From: Candidatus Lernaella stagnicola
Lineage (GTDB): Bacteria; Lernaellota; Lernaellaia; Lernaellales; Lernaellaceae
Direction: 5' to 3'
Assembly: GCA_030765525.1 (NCBI GenBank)
Contig: JAVCCK010000034.1
Span: 248,001 to 312,000 of the forward strand
DNA length: 64,000 nucleotides
The stretch's first letter is position 1. Every line of letters starts with the position of its first letter. A model generated the notes under the pieces. It was not told the DNA's origin. It did no database searches and saw only the letters and a program-made list of their open reading frames with translations. This document shows, piece by piece, positions 55,291 through 63,390 of the stretch. Made by a program: the position numbers and the translations under genes.

Positions 55291-55310
55291 CGCAGCCGCG
55301 CCCGGCTGCG
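55291..55310. repeat. Strong GC-rich hairpin
   Basis: CGCAGCCG-CGCC-CGGCTGCG: a perfect 8-bp stem with a 4-nt loop. No T-run, so not an obvious intrinsic terminator. Confidence 0.7.
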
Positions 55311-55330
55311 AAATGACATCACACAAAACC

Positions 55331-55352
55331 GTAGGAGCGACTTCAGTCGCGA
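55331..55352 (+). repeat. REP-like palindromic unit
   Basis: GTAGGAGCGACTTCAGTCGC with stem GCGAC-TTCA-GTCGC preceded by GTAGGA. A GTAG (or GGAG) head followed by a short GC-rich stem-loop is the layout of REP elements mobilised by RAYT transposases in other bacteria. Only one copy is in this window. Confidence 0.5.
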
Positions 55353-55433
55353 TCCAGGTTTCGCAACCACCCTCAAATTTTTGACACTCCGCACGAAAGC
55401 GGCTATCCTGAGCCGACTTGGGCGGAGGCGCGC

Positions 55434-56078
55434 GTGGCCGAGACGACCGAAAACACTTTGTTTATCCCGCAAGATGGAGACATGCTCGCGCACGAGCGGG
55501 CGCTCTGGCGGCACGGTCTGATCGTGGCCGGCATCGATGAAGCGGGGCGCGGCTGTCTGGCCGGGCCGGTGGTGGCGGCGGCGGTCGTGCTCGGTGCCGA
55601 CGCGGATCTCCCCGGCGTTACGGATTCCAAACAGCTCAGCGACCGCCAACGGCGTTCTATGTTGCCACTGATTCTCGAACAAGCCCGCGGCGTGGGCGTG
55701 GGAGTGCGAAGCGCGCGGCGAATCGACGCCAGCGATATCCTCACGCAAACCAAAAGCGCGATGCTGCGGGCCGTGGCGAAGCTACCGGAGGCTCCCGACT
55801 TTTTGCTGATCGACGGCAATCAGCGGCTACCGACCACAATCCAACAACGGACGCTAATCGGCGGTGACGGCATTTGCCTGTCGATCGCGGCGGCGTCGAT
55901 CGTGGCCAAGGTGACGCGTGACGACTTGATGCTGCGCCTGCACGAGCGTTACGGCGACTACGCCTGGCACGCCAACAAGGGCTACGGGACGGCCGAACAT
56001 CTCGAAGCGCTGCGGCGCGTGGGGCCGTGTCCGTTGCACCGCATGAGCTTTCGCGGCGTGGTAAGGAAGCCGGAATGA
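55434..56078 (+). CDS. rnhB: Ribonuclease HII
   Basis: 214 residues from GTG 55434, GGAGG 5 nt upstream. Catalytic motifs GIDEAGRGCLAGPVVAAAV (Asp-Glu pair), TDSKQLS, LLIDGN and SIAAASIVAKVTRD are all present, as is the NKGYGTAEH block. The enzyme removes ribonucleotides and RNA primers from DNA hybrids. First of six closely spaced genes and overlaps yraN by 4 nt. Confidence 0.96.
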   Translation: MAETTENTLFIPQDGDMLAHERALWRHGLIVAGIDEAGRGCLAGPVVAAAVVLGADADLPGVTDSKQLSDRQRRSMLPLILEQARGVGVGVRSARRIDASDILTQTKSAMLRAVAKLPEAPDFLLIDGNQRLPTTIQQRTLIGGDGICLSIAAASIVAKVTRDDLMLRLHERYGDYAWHANKGYGTAEHLEALRRVGPCPLHRMSFRGVVRKPE

Positions 56079-56473
56079 GCGACGCGTGGCGCCGTTTGTT
56101 GGCCAGGTTGCGCGGTGAGGATGAACCGTTGGGTCCGAAAGCCGAGCGGCTCGCGGCGCGCCATCTCAAGCGTCACGGCATGCGGATCGTAACCCGCAAC
56201 TGGTCGACGAAACTCGGGGAACTGGACTTGGTTGCCGTGGAAGGCGATGAGTTGGTTTTTGTGGAGGTGAAAAGCAAGCGCGACGATGAGTACGGTCGCC
56301 CGGCCGAGCAAGTGAACTTCGGCAAGCGGCGGCGCATCGAGCGGCTGGCCATGGCGTTTTGCGGCAAAAAGAAGCTGGACCCGCCGGTGATGCGTTTCGA
56401 CGTCGTGGAAGTGATTTGGTCGGACCCGCCCCGGATCGAGTGGATTCGCGGCGCGTGGCTGGCGGGGGAGTGA
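56075..56473 (+). CDS. yraN: YraN/UPF0102 family nuclease-like protein
   Basis: 132 residues. The family order is visible: GPKAERLAARHLKRHGMRIV, TRNW, GELDLVAVEGDELVFVEVKS (an endonuclease-fold D...ExK core), and KRRRIERLAMAF. Function uncertain; an rnhB-yraN pair is common in bacteria. ATG 56075 overlaps the rnhB stop. Confidence 0.93.
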   Translation: MSDAWRRLLARLRGEDEPLGPKAERLAARHLKRHGMRIVTRNWSTKLGELDLVAVEGDELVFVEVKSKRDDEYGRPAEQVNFGKRRRIERLAMAFCGKKKLDPPVMRFDVVEVIWSDPPRIEWIRGAWLAGE

Positions 56474-56474
56474 C

Positions 56475-57917
56475 GTGGCCGAGCCTCTGAACATTCGCCA
56501 TAGCCTGCTCGGCAAATTGTTGGTGGTGATGCTCGCGCCGACCTTTCTGTTTCTGACGATCATCAGTTTCTACTTCTACTTTCAAGCGCGGGCGAGCCTC
56601 GAGGATGAAATGGCGCGCCGGCTGATCGGCCTGGCCCGTAGCGCCGCCGGGCAGGTCGACGCCACGCAGGTGTTCGCCTTTCTACCCGGTGATGAGGCCA
56701 CGCGCAGTTATCGGTCCGTGCGTGACAAACTGGCGCTGCTGGCTGAGACCAACGACGTGCGGCGCGTGTATGTCGCCGATTTCGAGCACAAGGTCATTTT
56801 CACGACCGAGCGCCAGGGGGAGATCGGCGAGAAGATGTATCACCTCGCGGGGCACCGGCGGGAGGTCAAACGAGTACGCCAGGGCCGGGCGGTCGCTTCG
56901 ACGATGTTCAGCGGCGCGGATGGCGAGATGTACTTAGCCGGCTATGCGCCGCTGCTGTTGGACGGCGAGGTCGTGGCGATGGTGGGCGTGGACGCCGACG
57001 TGCGCTTTTTCGGGCGCTTGCGCGCCATTCGTCTCAATCTGGTGCTGATCAGCCTGGCGTCGTTGCTGGCCTTTGCCATTACCGGGATTATTTTCGCGCG
57101 GCGTCTGGCCAACCCCCTAAGGCGGCTGGCGCGCAGCGCGGCGCGCATCGGCGAGGGGAATTACGAAACCGAGATCGCCGAGCAGACGGGCGATGAAATT
57201 GAACTGCTGGCCGTGACGCTCAACGACATGCGCAAGAGCATCGTCGAACGCGAACGCGAGATGCACATGATGCAGCGAGGCATTGCGCACGAGGTGCGGA
57301 ATCCGCTCGGCGGCATGGAGCTTTACTGTGGCATCCTCAGCGACGAACTCAGAGACCGGCAGGATCTCATTCAACACGTGCGAAAGATCGAGCGCGAAAT
57401 CCGCGTGCTGGGGCAGGTCGTCAACGAATTCCTCGATTTCACGCGGGACCACGTGCCGGACGTGCGGCGCGTCGATTTGCATGAATTCTTCGCCGAACTG
57501 ATGATGGAATACGCCGGGCGCTGCGAGAAGCAGGGCATTCAGCTTATCAAGGACATCGCCCCGGATTTGAATGCGGCCTTCTTCGATCCCGACCTCATGC
57601 GGCGCGTGTTGCACAACCTGTTGCTCAACGCCGTGCAATCGATGCTCGAAGGCGGACGCTTGGAGGTGACCGTCGGTCGCGCCGGCCACGATTTGCGAAT
57701 TTCCATCACCGACACCGGTCGCGGCATCGCGACGGAGAACCTGGAAAACGTGTTCAGTCCGTTTTATACCACCAAGGAAAAGGGCACCGGCTTGGGGCTG
57801 CCTTTTGCGCGCAAGATCGTGGAAGGCCACGGCGGCGATTTGAAACTGCAAAGCGAAGTCGGCCGCGGCACCGGCATTGTCATACGGTTGCCGCAACCGG
57901 AAAGCGAGGAGAGTTGA
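56475..57917 (+). CDS. Membrane sensor histidine kinase
   Basis: 480 residues from GTG 56475. Two helices (about 13-36 and 186-206) flank an extracytoplasmic sensing domain of about 150 residues with a Cache-like pattern ([36 protein letters not shown]). A HAMP linker (about 207-262) leads to a HisKA domain with the phosphoacceptor His272 in [12 protein letters not shown], and an HATPase domain with N box [13 protein letters not shown]1 DTGRGI, F box [16 protein letters not shown]. NtrB-type class I kinase. It pairs with the regulator at 57917, with overlapping stop and start. Signal unknown. Confidence 0.94.
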   Translation: MAEPLNIRHSLLGKLLVVMLAPTFLFLTIISFYFYFQARASLEDEMARRLIGLARSAAGQVDATQVFAFLPGDEATRSYRSVRDKLALLAETNDVRRVYVADFEHKVIFTTERQGEIGEKMYHLAGHRREVKRVRQGRAVASTMFSGADGEMYLAGYAPLLLDGEVVAMVGVDADVRFFGRLRAIRLNLVLISLASLLAFAITGIIFARRLANPLRRLARSAARIGEGNYETEIAEQTGDEIELLAVTLNDMRKSIVEREREMHMMQRGIAHEVRNPLGGMELYCGILSDELRDRQDLIQHVRKIEREIRVLGQVVNEFLDFTRDHVPDVRRVDLHEFFAELMMEYAGRCEKQGIQLIKDIAPDLNAAFFDPDLMRRVLHNLLLNAVQSMLEGGRLEVTVGRAGHDLRISITDTGRGIATENLENVFSPFYTTKEKGTGLGLPFARKIVEGHGGDLKLQSEVGRGTGIVIRLPQPESEES

Positions 57918-59296
57918 TGAAACACGTACTGGTGATCGACGACAACCAAACGATGCGCGAGGGCATGGAAGTCATCATCGCTAAAATGGGCCACAAGGTG
58001 TTCTCGGCCGGCAACGGACCCGAGGGCTTGCAGATTCTGGAAATGAACCCCGTCGACATCGTGCTGACCGACCTGCGCATGGAGGGGATGGACGGCATTG
58101 AAGTGCTCGAAGAGGTGAAGTCCCGCAGCCCCGAGACCGTCGTGATGGTGATCACCGCGTACGGATCGATCGAAACGGCCGTGGACGCAATGCGCAAGGG
58201 CGCTTTCGATTTCATCACCAAACCGTTCTCGCAGGACGAATTGCGCTTCCGGGTCGAGAAGGCCGTCGAGCATCAAGAACTGACTCACGAAAAAGCGCGC
58301 CTGGAAAACGAAAACCTGTACCTGCGCGAGGCCGAGGTCGACAGCCTCGGCACCGACGAAATGATCGGCGAATCGGACGCGATTCATCAAATCAAGGACA
58401 CGATCAAAAAGATCGCGCAGGGCGATTCGACAGTGTTCATCTGCGGCGAAAGCGGCACGGGCAAGGAGTTGATCGCGCGGGCGATTCACGAGGCCAGCCC
58501 GCGGGCTTCGGGGCCCTTTATCAAGTTGAATTGCTCGGCGCTGGCCGAGGGCGTTTTGGAGAGCGAGCTGTTCGGGCATGAGAAGGGATCGTTCACGGGG
58601 GCGCACAAGCGGCGCATCGGCCGTTTCGAACTGGCCGACAAGGGGACGTTGTTCCTCGACGAGATCGGCGACATCAGCCCGATGATCCAATTGAAGCTGT
58701 TGCGCGTATTGCAGGAGCGGGAATTCGAGCGGGTTGGCGGCGCGACGACCATCCGCGTTGACGTGCGGGTGGTGACTTCGACGAATAAGGATCTGCTGGA
58801 GGAAATCAAAGCCGGCAACTTCCGGGAGGACCTGTACTACCGTCTGCATATTATCCCGGTGGAAGTGCCGCCCTTGCGGGATCGACTCGAGGATTTGACG
58901 CGCCTGGTTACGCATTTTCTCACGAAACTGGCGCCCCGCACCCGCAAGCAAATTCGCGGCTTAAGCGACGAGGCGATGAAGAAACTCGGGTGCTACCAAT
59001 GGCCGGGCAATATTCGAGAACTCGAAAACGTCATCGAGCAATCGATGGTGCTTTGCGAATCGGATTTCATCAACGTGGGGGATCTGCCCAGCTTTATCAC
59101 CGGCGGTAACGGCGGCGCGGTCTTGAAGCCGGAATTGGGCACCAAGCCGCTGCCGGAGATCCTCGATGATATCGAACGCGAATTGATAAAGCAGGCGTTC
59201 AACCAAGCCAACGGCGTCAAAACCGAAACCGCGCGCCTGCTCGGCATCAAGACCAGTGCGTTGTATTACAAACTGGAGAAATACGGACTAATTTGA
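57917..59296 (+). CDS. NtrC-family sigma-54-dependent response regulator
   Basis: 459 residues. Receiver domain with acidic pocket IDD, phosphorylation site Asp52 in LTDLRM and Lys102 in TKPF; AAA+ domain with Walker A GESGTGKE (177-184), the sigma-54 contact loop GSFTGA (224-229, Ser where GAFTGA is usual), Walker [11 protein letters not shown] (243-252) and the R finger region; C-terminal Fis-type HTH ([20 protein letters not shown]). ATG 57917 has GAGGAG 5 nt upstream. It should activate sigma-54 promoters on phosphorylation by the kinase next door; one consensus site lies at 61550. Confidence 0.95.
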   Translation: MKHVLVIDDNQTMREGMEVIIAKMGHKVFSAGNGPEGLQILEMNPVDIVLTDLRMEGMDGIEVLEEVKSRSPETVVMVITAYGSIETAVDAMRKGAFDFITKPFSQDELRFRVEKAVEHQELTHEKARLENENLYLREAEVDSLGTDEMIGESDAIHQIKDTIKKIAQGDSTVFICGESGTGKELIARAIHEASPRASGPFIKLNCSALAEGVLESELFGHEKGSFTGAHKRRIGRFELADKGTLFLDEIGDISPMIQLKLLRVLQEREFERVGGATTIRVDVRVVTSTNKDLLEEIKAGNFREDLYYRLHIIPVEVPPLRDRLEDLTRLVTHFLTKLAPRTRKQIRGLSDEAMKKLGCYQWPGNIRELENVIEQSMVLCESDFINVGDLPSFITGGNGGAVLKPELGTKPLPEILDDIERELIKQAFNQANGVKTETARLLGIKTSALYYKLEKYGLI

Positions 59297-59303
59297 GGAA
59301 TCG

Positions 59304-60326
59304 ATGACATTGACGCAGAAACATCGAAGTCGCTTTTTGTGCCGCGGAATCGCGGTAGCGATGGTGATGTTTCTCGTTGCGCTCTTCGCGCCGTCCGGCG
59401 CAGCGGCGCAAAACCGAATCGACGTCGACACGTCAACTATTAGGCTGCTCAAGGCTCAATACGGGGCGCTGGCCGGCCAACACCGGCTTTTGCTGAAGCA
59501 GCAGCGCGAGCTACTGCGCAAGCAAGGCGATCTCGCCGATGAAATCGAGAAGGTACAAGATTCCGATCCCGGGATTCTGGGACGCATGCGTCTAGAGCGC
59601 CTGCTGGCGGAGAATCTCGATCTTTCGAACCGCCTCAACGAAGTCGCAAAATCCATGGCGGCCAATGAGGAAGCCCGCGTCTCCAAACGCGAGGCGCTTT
59701 TTCGGGTGTACACGACCGAAATGGAGCGCGTCGCTCGGAAGTTGCGTCACGCCAAGGGCCGCAAGGATGCCAAGAATCTGGCCGATCGTTTTTATGAACT
59801 GCGGCAATCGCGGCGGAAGTGGCGAACCGCGCGCACCGTGGAAAGCGATTTCAGTCGCCTGATTGTCGAAGAGAACGACACGGACGGGCCCGACGAATTG
59901 CTTGCCAAGGCGGAGATTCTCAGCGACATCGTGCGGAAGATTCGCGACGCCATACGCGAGATCAACCGCGACATCATGCGCCTGCAGCGGGAAAAGAAAC
60001 TGGGCGAAGATTTCGACACGATGGTCAAGGAAATGAACCTTTTTGAAGAGGGTGCCCGCTTCATGCGGCGCGCCGACGAAGGCCGTGACGACGGCGACGA
60101 GGCGGTGCAGCCCGAGGTGGACGATTCGGGCTTGCACGTGCCGCCGATTGATTCTTCCGAACAAGCGCCGCCGGGTTCGGTGCGCGCCGGGAGATCGATT
60201 GAAGCGGAAATCAAGCGACTGAAAGCCGAGAAGAAATTGTTGGAAAAACTGGCCGGCGATCTCGCCGGAAAAGCGAAGCAGCTTCGCTTGAAGGCGGTGG
60301 CGCTTCGCGATGATAAGCGACGCTAA
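59304..60326 (+). CDS. Secreted coiled-coil protein
   Basis: 340 residues. Signal peptide of about 35 residues (RGIAVAMVMFLVALFAPSGA, cleavage near AAAQ). The mature protein is highly charged and helical with long heptad stretches (HRLLLKQQRELLRKQGDLAD, then RLERLLAENLDLSNRLNEVA, and a C-terminal EIKRLKAEKKLLEKLAG). The central 150 residues are also helical. It resembles periplasmic coiled-coil adaptors but matches no family I know. It lies 7 nt after the regulator and 15 nt before the barrel gene, so it is in the same operon. Confidence 0.75.
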   Translation: MTLTQKHRSRFLCRGIAVAMVMFLVALFAPSGAAAQNRIDVDTSTIRLLKAQYGALAGQHRLLLKQQRELLRKQGDLADEIEKVQDSDPGILGRMRLERLLAENLDLSNRLNEVAKSMAANEEARVSKREALFRVYTTEMERVARKLRHAKGRKDAKNLADRFYELRQSRRKWRTARTVESDFSRLIVEENDTDGPDELLAKAEILSDIVRKIRDAIREINRDIMRLQREKKLGEDFDTMVKEMNLFEEGARFMRRADEGRDDGDEAVQPEVDDSGLHVPPIDSSEQAPPGSVRAGRSIEAEIKRLKAEKKLLEKLAGDLAGKAKQLRLKAVALRDDKRR

Positions 60327-60341
60327 AAAGGGGACTGCGTT

Positions 60342-61454
60342 TTGCGGCTGATTTGGATACACGATCAAGTACGACGGCGGGCCGGGCCCGTCTTGTGGTT
60401 CGTCTGTTTGTGGGCGGCGCTGGGCGCGGGTGCGGCTTGGGCGGGCGATGTGGATTTGAAAAATCGGGCTTCGCTGTCGGCCGAGTACGACGACAATGTG
60501 TACAAGGCGAATCGGGACCTCACCGCCGATTTTCTGGGGCGGCTGTTCTACGATTTCGGACTCAACTGGCGTATCACGCCGAACAATATATGGCTCACGA
60601 ACTACCAACTGGGAGGAAAACTCTACGCGCAGGAAACCGAGGAAGACACGATCATCAACCAACTGCAACTCGGTTACACGAACTACTCGATTCGCACGGT
60701 TCAGATGGGTGTGCAAGGTTCGGCGAAGCTGCGCAACATTCGCAGTGCCGAAGAAGATTACTTGAAGTTCATCGGCCGCGCCTTCGTCGGCAAGCGGTTT
60801 ATCGACAGCATCTACGCGGGAATTCACGCTCAGTACAGCGAATTCGATTTTCGCGGGTCGGATTACTACGATTACTGGACGCAATTGTACGGCGCCGAAT
60901 TTCGATATGATTTCAAGCGCACGTTCTCGGTCGGGGCGGGCTATAACTACGAAAGGAAAACGTATCCTTTCAACGCCTTGCGCAATATCGGCGAGGAAAA
61001 TATCCTGTTGGTGGAAAGGGACGACAAGCGCAAGGACAACCTCAACGAGGTGCGGGCATCGGTTCGCTATCAAACCGCCTTTTTCGAGCGCTTGCCCTTT
61101 ATGACGACGCTGACTTACACCTACCAGAACAACGCCTCGAACTCCTACGGTGACGCTTACGACAACCACCGCGTGACGGTGGGCCTGTCTCAATATGTGC
61201 TGGAAGATACGAGCGTGCACTTCGTCGGGACGTTCCAGTTCCGCGATTCGAAAGAAAAGGTTTTGATTCCGCACAGTTATTCAATCGAGGAGGACGACGA
61301 AAACTACAATCAGATCCAGGCGAGGCTTACTCATAGTTTCACCGAGTACTTCAGCCTGTACGGAAGCTATCAGCGTTTTTGGAGCAATTTCGATCACGAC
61401 CGACTCAGTTTCGTGCGTAATTTGTATGCCTTAGGCATCACGTTTCGATTCTGA
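60342..61454 (+). CDS. Outer-membrane beta-barrel protein
   Basis: 370 residues from TTG 60342, AAGGGG 8 nt upstream. Signal peptide ends near WAG (about residue 34). The mature chain is a succession of amphipathic strands with aromatic ends (SLSAEYDDNVYKANRD, LFYDFGLNWRITPNNIW, VGAGYNYERKTYPF, YFSLYGSYQRFWSNF) and ends GITFRF, the C-terminal Phe recognised by the Bam machinery. A length of about 335 residues fits a 14- to 16-stranded barrel. It resembles exopolysaccharide- or porin-type barrels of the BBP2 kind. Last gene of the two-component operon. Confidence 0.85.
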   Translation: MRLIWIHDQVRRRAGPVLWFVCLWAALGAGAAWAGDVDLKNRASLSAEYDDNVYKANRDLTADFLGRLFYDFGLNWRITPNNIWLTNYQLGGKLYAQETEEDTIINQLQLGYTNYSIRTVQMGVQGSAKLRNIRSAEEDYLKFIGRAFVGKRFIDSIYAGIHAQYSEFDFRGSDYYDYWTQLYGAEFRYDFKRTFSVGAGYNYERKTYPFNALRNIGEENILLVERDDKRKDNLNEVRASVRYQTAFFERLPFMTTLTYTYQNNASNSYGDAYDNHRVTVGLSQYVLEDTSVHFVGTFQFRDSKEKVLIPHSYSIEEDDENYNQIQARLTHSFTEYFSLYGSYQRFWSNFDHDRLSFVRNLYALGITFRF

Positions 61455-61549
61455 GTCGATACCAAAAACTTGATGAATATGACGAATAACTGAAGTGAAG
61501 CTTGTTTATATGGATTGTCAAATGTATGAAATAAAAGGTAAATTGTTCG

Positions 61550-61564
61550 TGGCACGGATGTTGC
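61550..61564 (+). promoter_or_regulatory. Sigma-54 promoter
   Basis: TGGCACG-N4-TTGC, matching the sigma-54 consensus at every invariant base, with GG and GC 10 nt apart (-24/-12). Predicted transcription start near 61576. It lies in an AT-rich gap after the two-component operon, and an NtrC-type activator is encoded 2.3 kb upstream. Confidence 0.8.
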
Positions 61565-61587
61565 GAGCAACTGTTCGCGGTGATAGA

Positions 61588-62397
61588 ATGCGAAGCAACC
61601 GGTGGAGAGTCAGTTTGCAAGCAAGGATAATCATTGGATTTCTGGTACTGCTCGCGGCGATGCTCGTGGCGTGCGGCGACAACGGCGTTGGTATCGACGT
61701 TGGCTTTGACGACCCGGTCGAAGAAGGTGTACCGCCCGAGGCGCAGGGCAGCGCGACGCTGGAAAACATGCACAATCACTCCGGAATTTCAGTGGAACTC
61801 GCGGAAATCGGGATCAGCTTAGTGACCGACGAGAAGGGTGAGTTCGCGTTGATTAGTGAACTGGCCGAAGGGGAATGGACCCTGTTTGCGTCGTATCCGT
61901 TCTTTTCCACCGCCGAGCAGAACTTCACGGTCGTCAAAGGCCGGCCCGAGAACGACCTCGATCCGATGAAACTCGACCAACGCGTGATTTTTGACGTCCG
62001 GCCCGAGCGGCCCTATTACACGTACGGCGAAACAGTTGTCATCACCTTGGATGCCACGAATGTCTCCGGGGAAATCCAAAAGCTCGAATCGCTCTCTAGT
62101 CCCATGGCCGCCTTTGCGGTTCGCCACAACAGTGAGACCGTCGTGGGAGGTCTCTTCCCCGGCCAGGGTTCCGAGCCGCAGGAAGTGGTGCTTCAGCCCT
62201 ACGAAACGCTGAGTTTCACGCTGAGTTGGACCATCGACAATTTCGATTTGGAGCCCGGCGACTATGACATCTATGCCGTGCTGACCAACTCGGCCCAATA
62301 TCCCGATTACTTTTCGCCGGATTCCGAACTCGCCGCCGAACTCAACAATTCGCTGTTCAGCAAGTTGACGCCGGCCACGATCTCGCTCGCCGAATAA
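61588..62397 (+). CDS. Lipoprotein with Ig-like domains, sigma-54-controlled
   Basis: 269 residues from ATG 61588. Only this start fits the sigma-54 promoter: transcription begins about 12 nt upstream and GGTGAT at 61579-61584 serves as ribosome binding site. Lipobox LVAC (Cys29). The mature part has a carboxypeptidase-regulatory-like domain (ISLVTDEKGEFALISELAEG, EWTLFASYPFFSTAEQNFTV) and a second beta-sandwich of the intracellular proteinase-inhibitor kind (YGETVVITLDATNVSGEIQK, ETLSFTLSWTIDNFDLEPGD). It is an envelope protein; role unknown. Confidence 0.78.
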   Translation: MRSNRWRVSLQARIIIGFLVLLAAMLVACGDNGVGIDVGFDDPVEEGVPPEAQGSATLENMHNHSGISVELAEIGISLVTDEKGEFALISELAEGEWTLFASYPFFSTAEQNFTVVKGRPENDLDPMKLDQRVIFDVRPERPYYTYGETVVITLDATNVSGEIQKLESLSSPMAAFAVRHNSETVVGGLFPGQGSEPQEVVLQPYETLSFTLSWTIDNFDLEPGDYDIYAVLTNSAQYPDYFSPDSELAAELNNSLFSKLTPATISLAE

Positions 62398-62697
62398 GCT
62401 TCCCGGTTATCTCCGTTGACGCAGCCGAGGCGCGTTTCTTTTGACGTAGAGGACTTCAATCCCAGTACGTAGACCGGATGCCGCGCGAGGAAACCGCACG
62501 GAAGTGGTGGGAAGAAGGTCGAAGAATGTCTATCGTCGCGTTGGAATGAACATCGAATGTTCGTGGTAACACTTGATAAATAAACCGTTTTTCGCCGGAA
62601 AGCCGTAGCTTTATCCTCTTGCGCGCTTCGGGTGTCTCTGCTAGTGTACGCACGCGAAACGGATCCATCAGGTTCCACAGCACATAAGGGTAAACGA
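62398..62697. other. Intergenic stretch of 300 bp
   Basis: No gene or structured RNA recognised. It contains a possible promoter at 62619-62647 and the ribosome binding site AAGGG of the next gene. Confidence 0.5.
62619..62647 (+). promoter_or_regulatory. Possible sigma-70 promoter for the secreted protein at 62698
   Basis: TTGCGC at 62619-62624, 17-nt spacer, TAGTGT at 62642-62647. Start near 62654, about 44 nt before the gene. Moderate match. Confidence 0.35.
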
Positions 62698-63387
62698 ATG
62701 CGCCGAATTTCGACCGTCATGTTCGGTGGAGCGTTGATCGCTCTGCTCGTGCTTAGTACTTTGGCCGTGGCCGGGATGAAGGGCAAGTTGTACGTCAAGA
62801 CGACCGAGATGCTGCTGACTGAGCGCAGCGGGAACGTGTGTCGCGCCGAGACGGACAATTATTGCGAACGCAACTACAATTGCCCCATAGGAACCGTGGC
62901 GCACGCCGTGATTTACAATATCAAGGAAGATGACGGCGAGAAAATGCTCGCCGGTCTCAGCTTGGTGTGCAGCGACCCGAACGCCTTCAGCAACCCTACT
63001 TTCGTTGGTGCCGGCGGCGACAAATTCGCGGGCGAAGTCATCAACGACTATTGTCCGGTCGGCTACATGTTGTCCGGTTCGGATTTCTACACAAGCGATC
63101 GCATTCACTTGACCGGGGTTCGGCGTGTGTGCCGGCGTTACCAGCCTTTCGACGAACGCCGGGGACCAAATCTTTACGGCAAAGGGTTTGATTCGATGGC
63201 CAATGTTTGTCCCGAGGGACATTGGGTGACCGGCGCGAAAGTCAGCTTTGAGCGGGTCGTGCCGGAAAACGGCGCCGTCGATTCGTCTCTGATCAACGTT
63301 CGTTACTATTGCAGCGAAGTGCGCCATTTCGTCATCGAACCCAGCAAGAAAGAACTGGAAGAAGCAGCAAAGGAAACGCGCCACTAG
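62698..63387 (+). CDS. Secreted Cys-containing protein
   Basis: 229 residues from ATG 62698. Signal peptide to about residue 26 (TVMFGGALIALLVLSTLAVA). Eight or so cysteines occur in the mature part in recurrent CPxGxxxxG settings (NYNCPIGTVAHAV, DYCPVGYMLSGSD, NVCPEGHWVTGAKV), each followed by a later Cys before an aromatic residue. This suggests three related disulfide-bonded modules of about 60 residues. The extension to 62632 is not signal-like. Family not recognised. Confidence 0.72.
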   Translation: MRRISTVMFGGALIALLVLSTLAVAGMKGKLYVKTTEMLLTERSGNVCRAETDNYCERNYNCPIGTVAHAVIYNIKEDDGEKMLAGLSLVCSDPNAFSNPTFVGAGGDKFAGEVINDYCPVGYMLSGSDFYTSDRIHLTGVRRVCRRYQPFDERRGPNLYGKGFDSMANVCPEGHWVTGAKVSFERVVPENGAVDSSLINVRYYCSEVRHFVIEPSKKELEEAAKETRH

Positions 63388-63390
63388 AAA

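Larger units (their letters stand above)
54922..55433. other. Palindrome- and repeat-rich intergenic region, about 510 bp
   Basis: No supported gene. It contains a tandem hairpin pair (55052-55082), a 47-bp direct repeat (55105-55151 and 55178-55224), an 8-bp-stem hairpin (55291-55310) and a REP-like unit (55331-55352), listed separately. The ribosome binding site of rnhB, GGAGG, is at 55424-55428. Confidence 0.7.

Noticed and set aside
59592-61274. 560-residue open frame on the minus strand
   Set aside because: It spans the antisense of two real genes (the coiled-coil and barrel proteins), both of which have signal peptides and ribosome binding sites.
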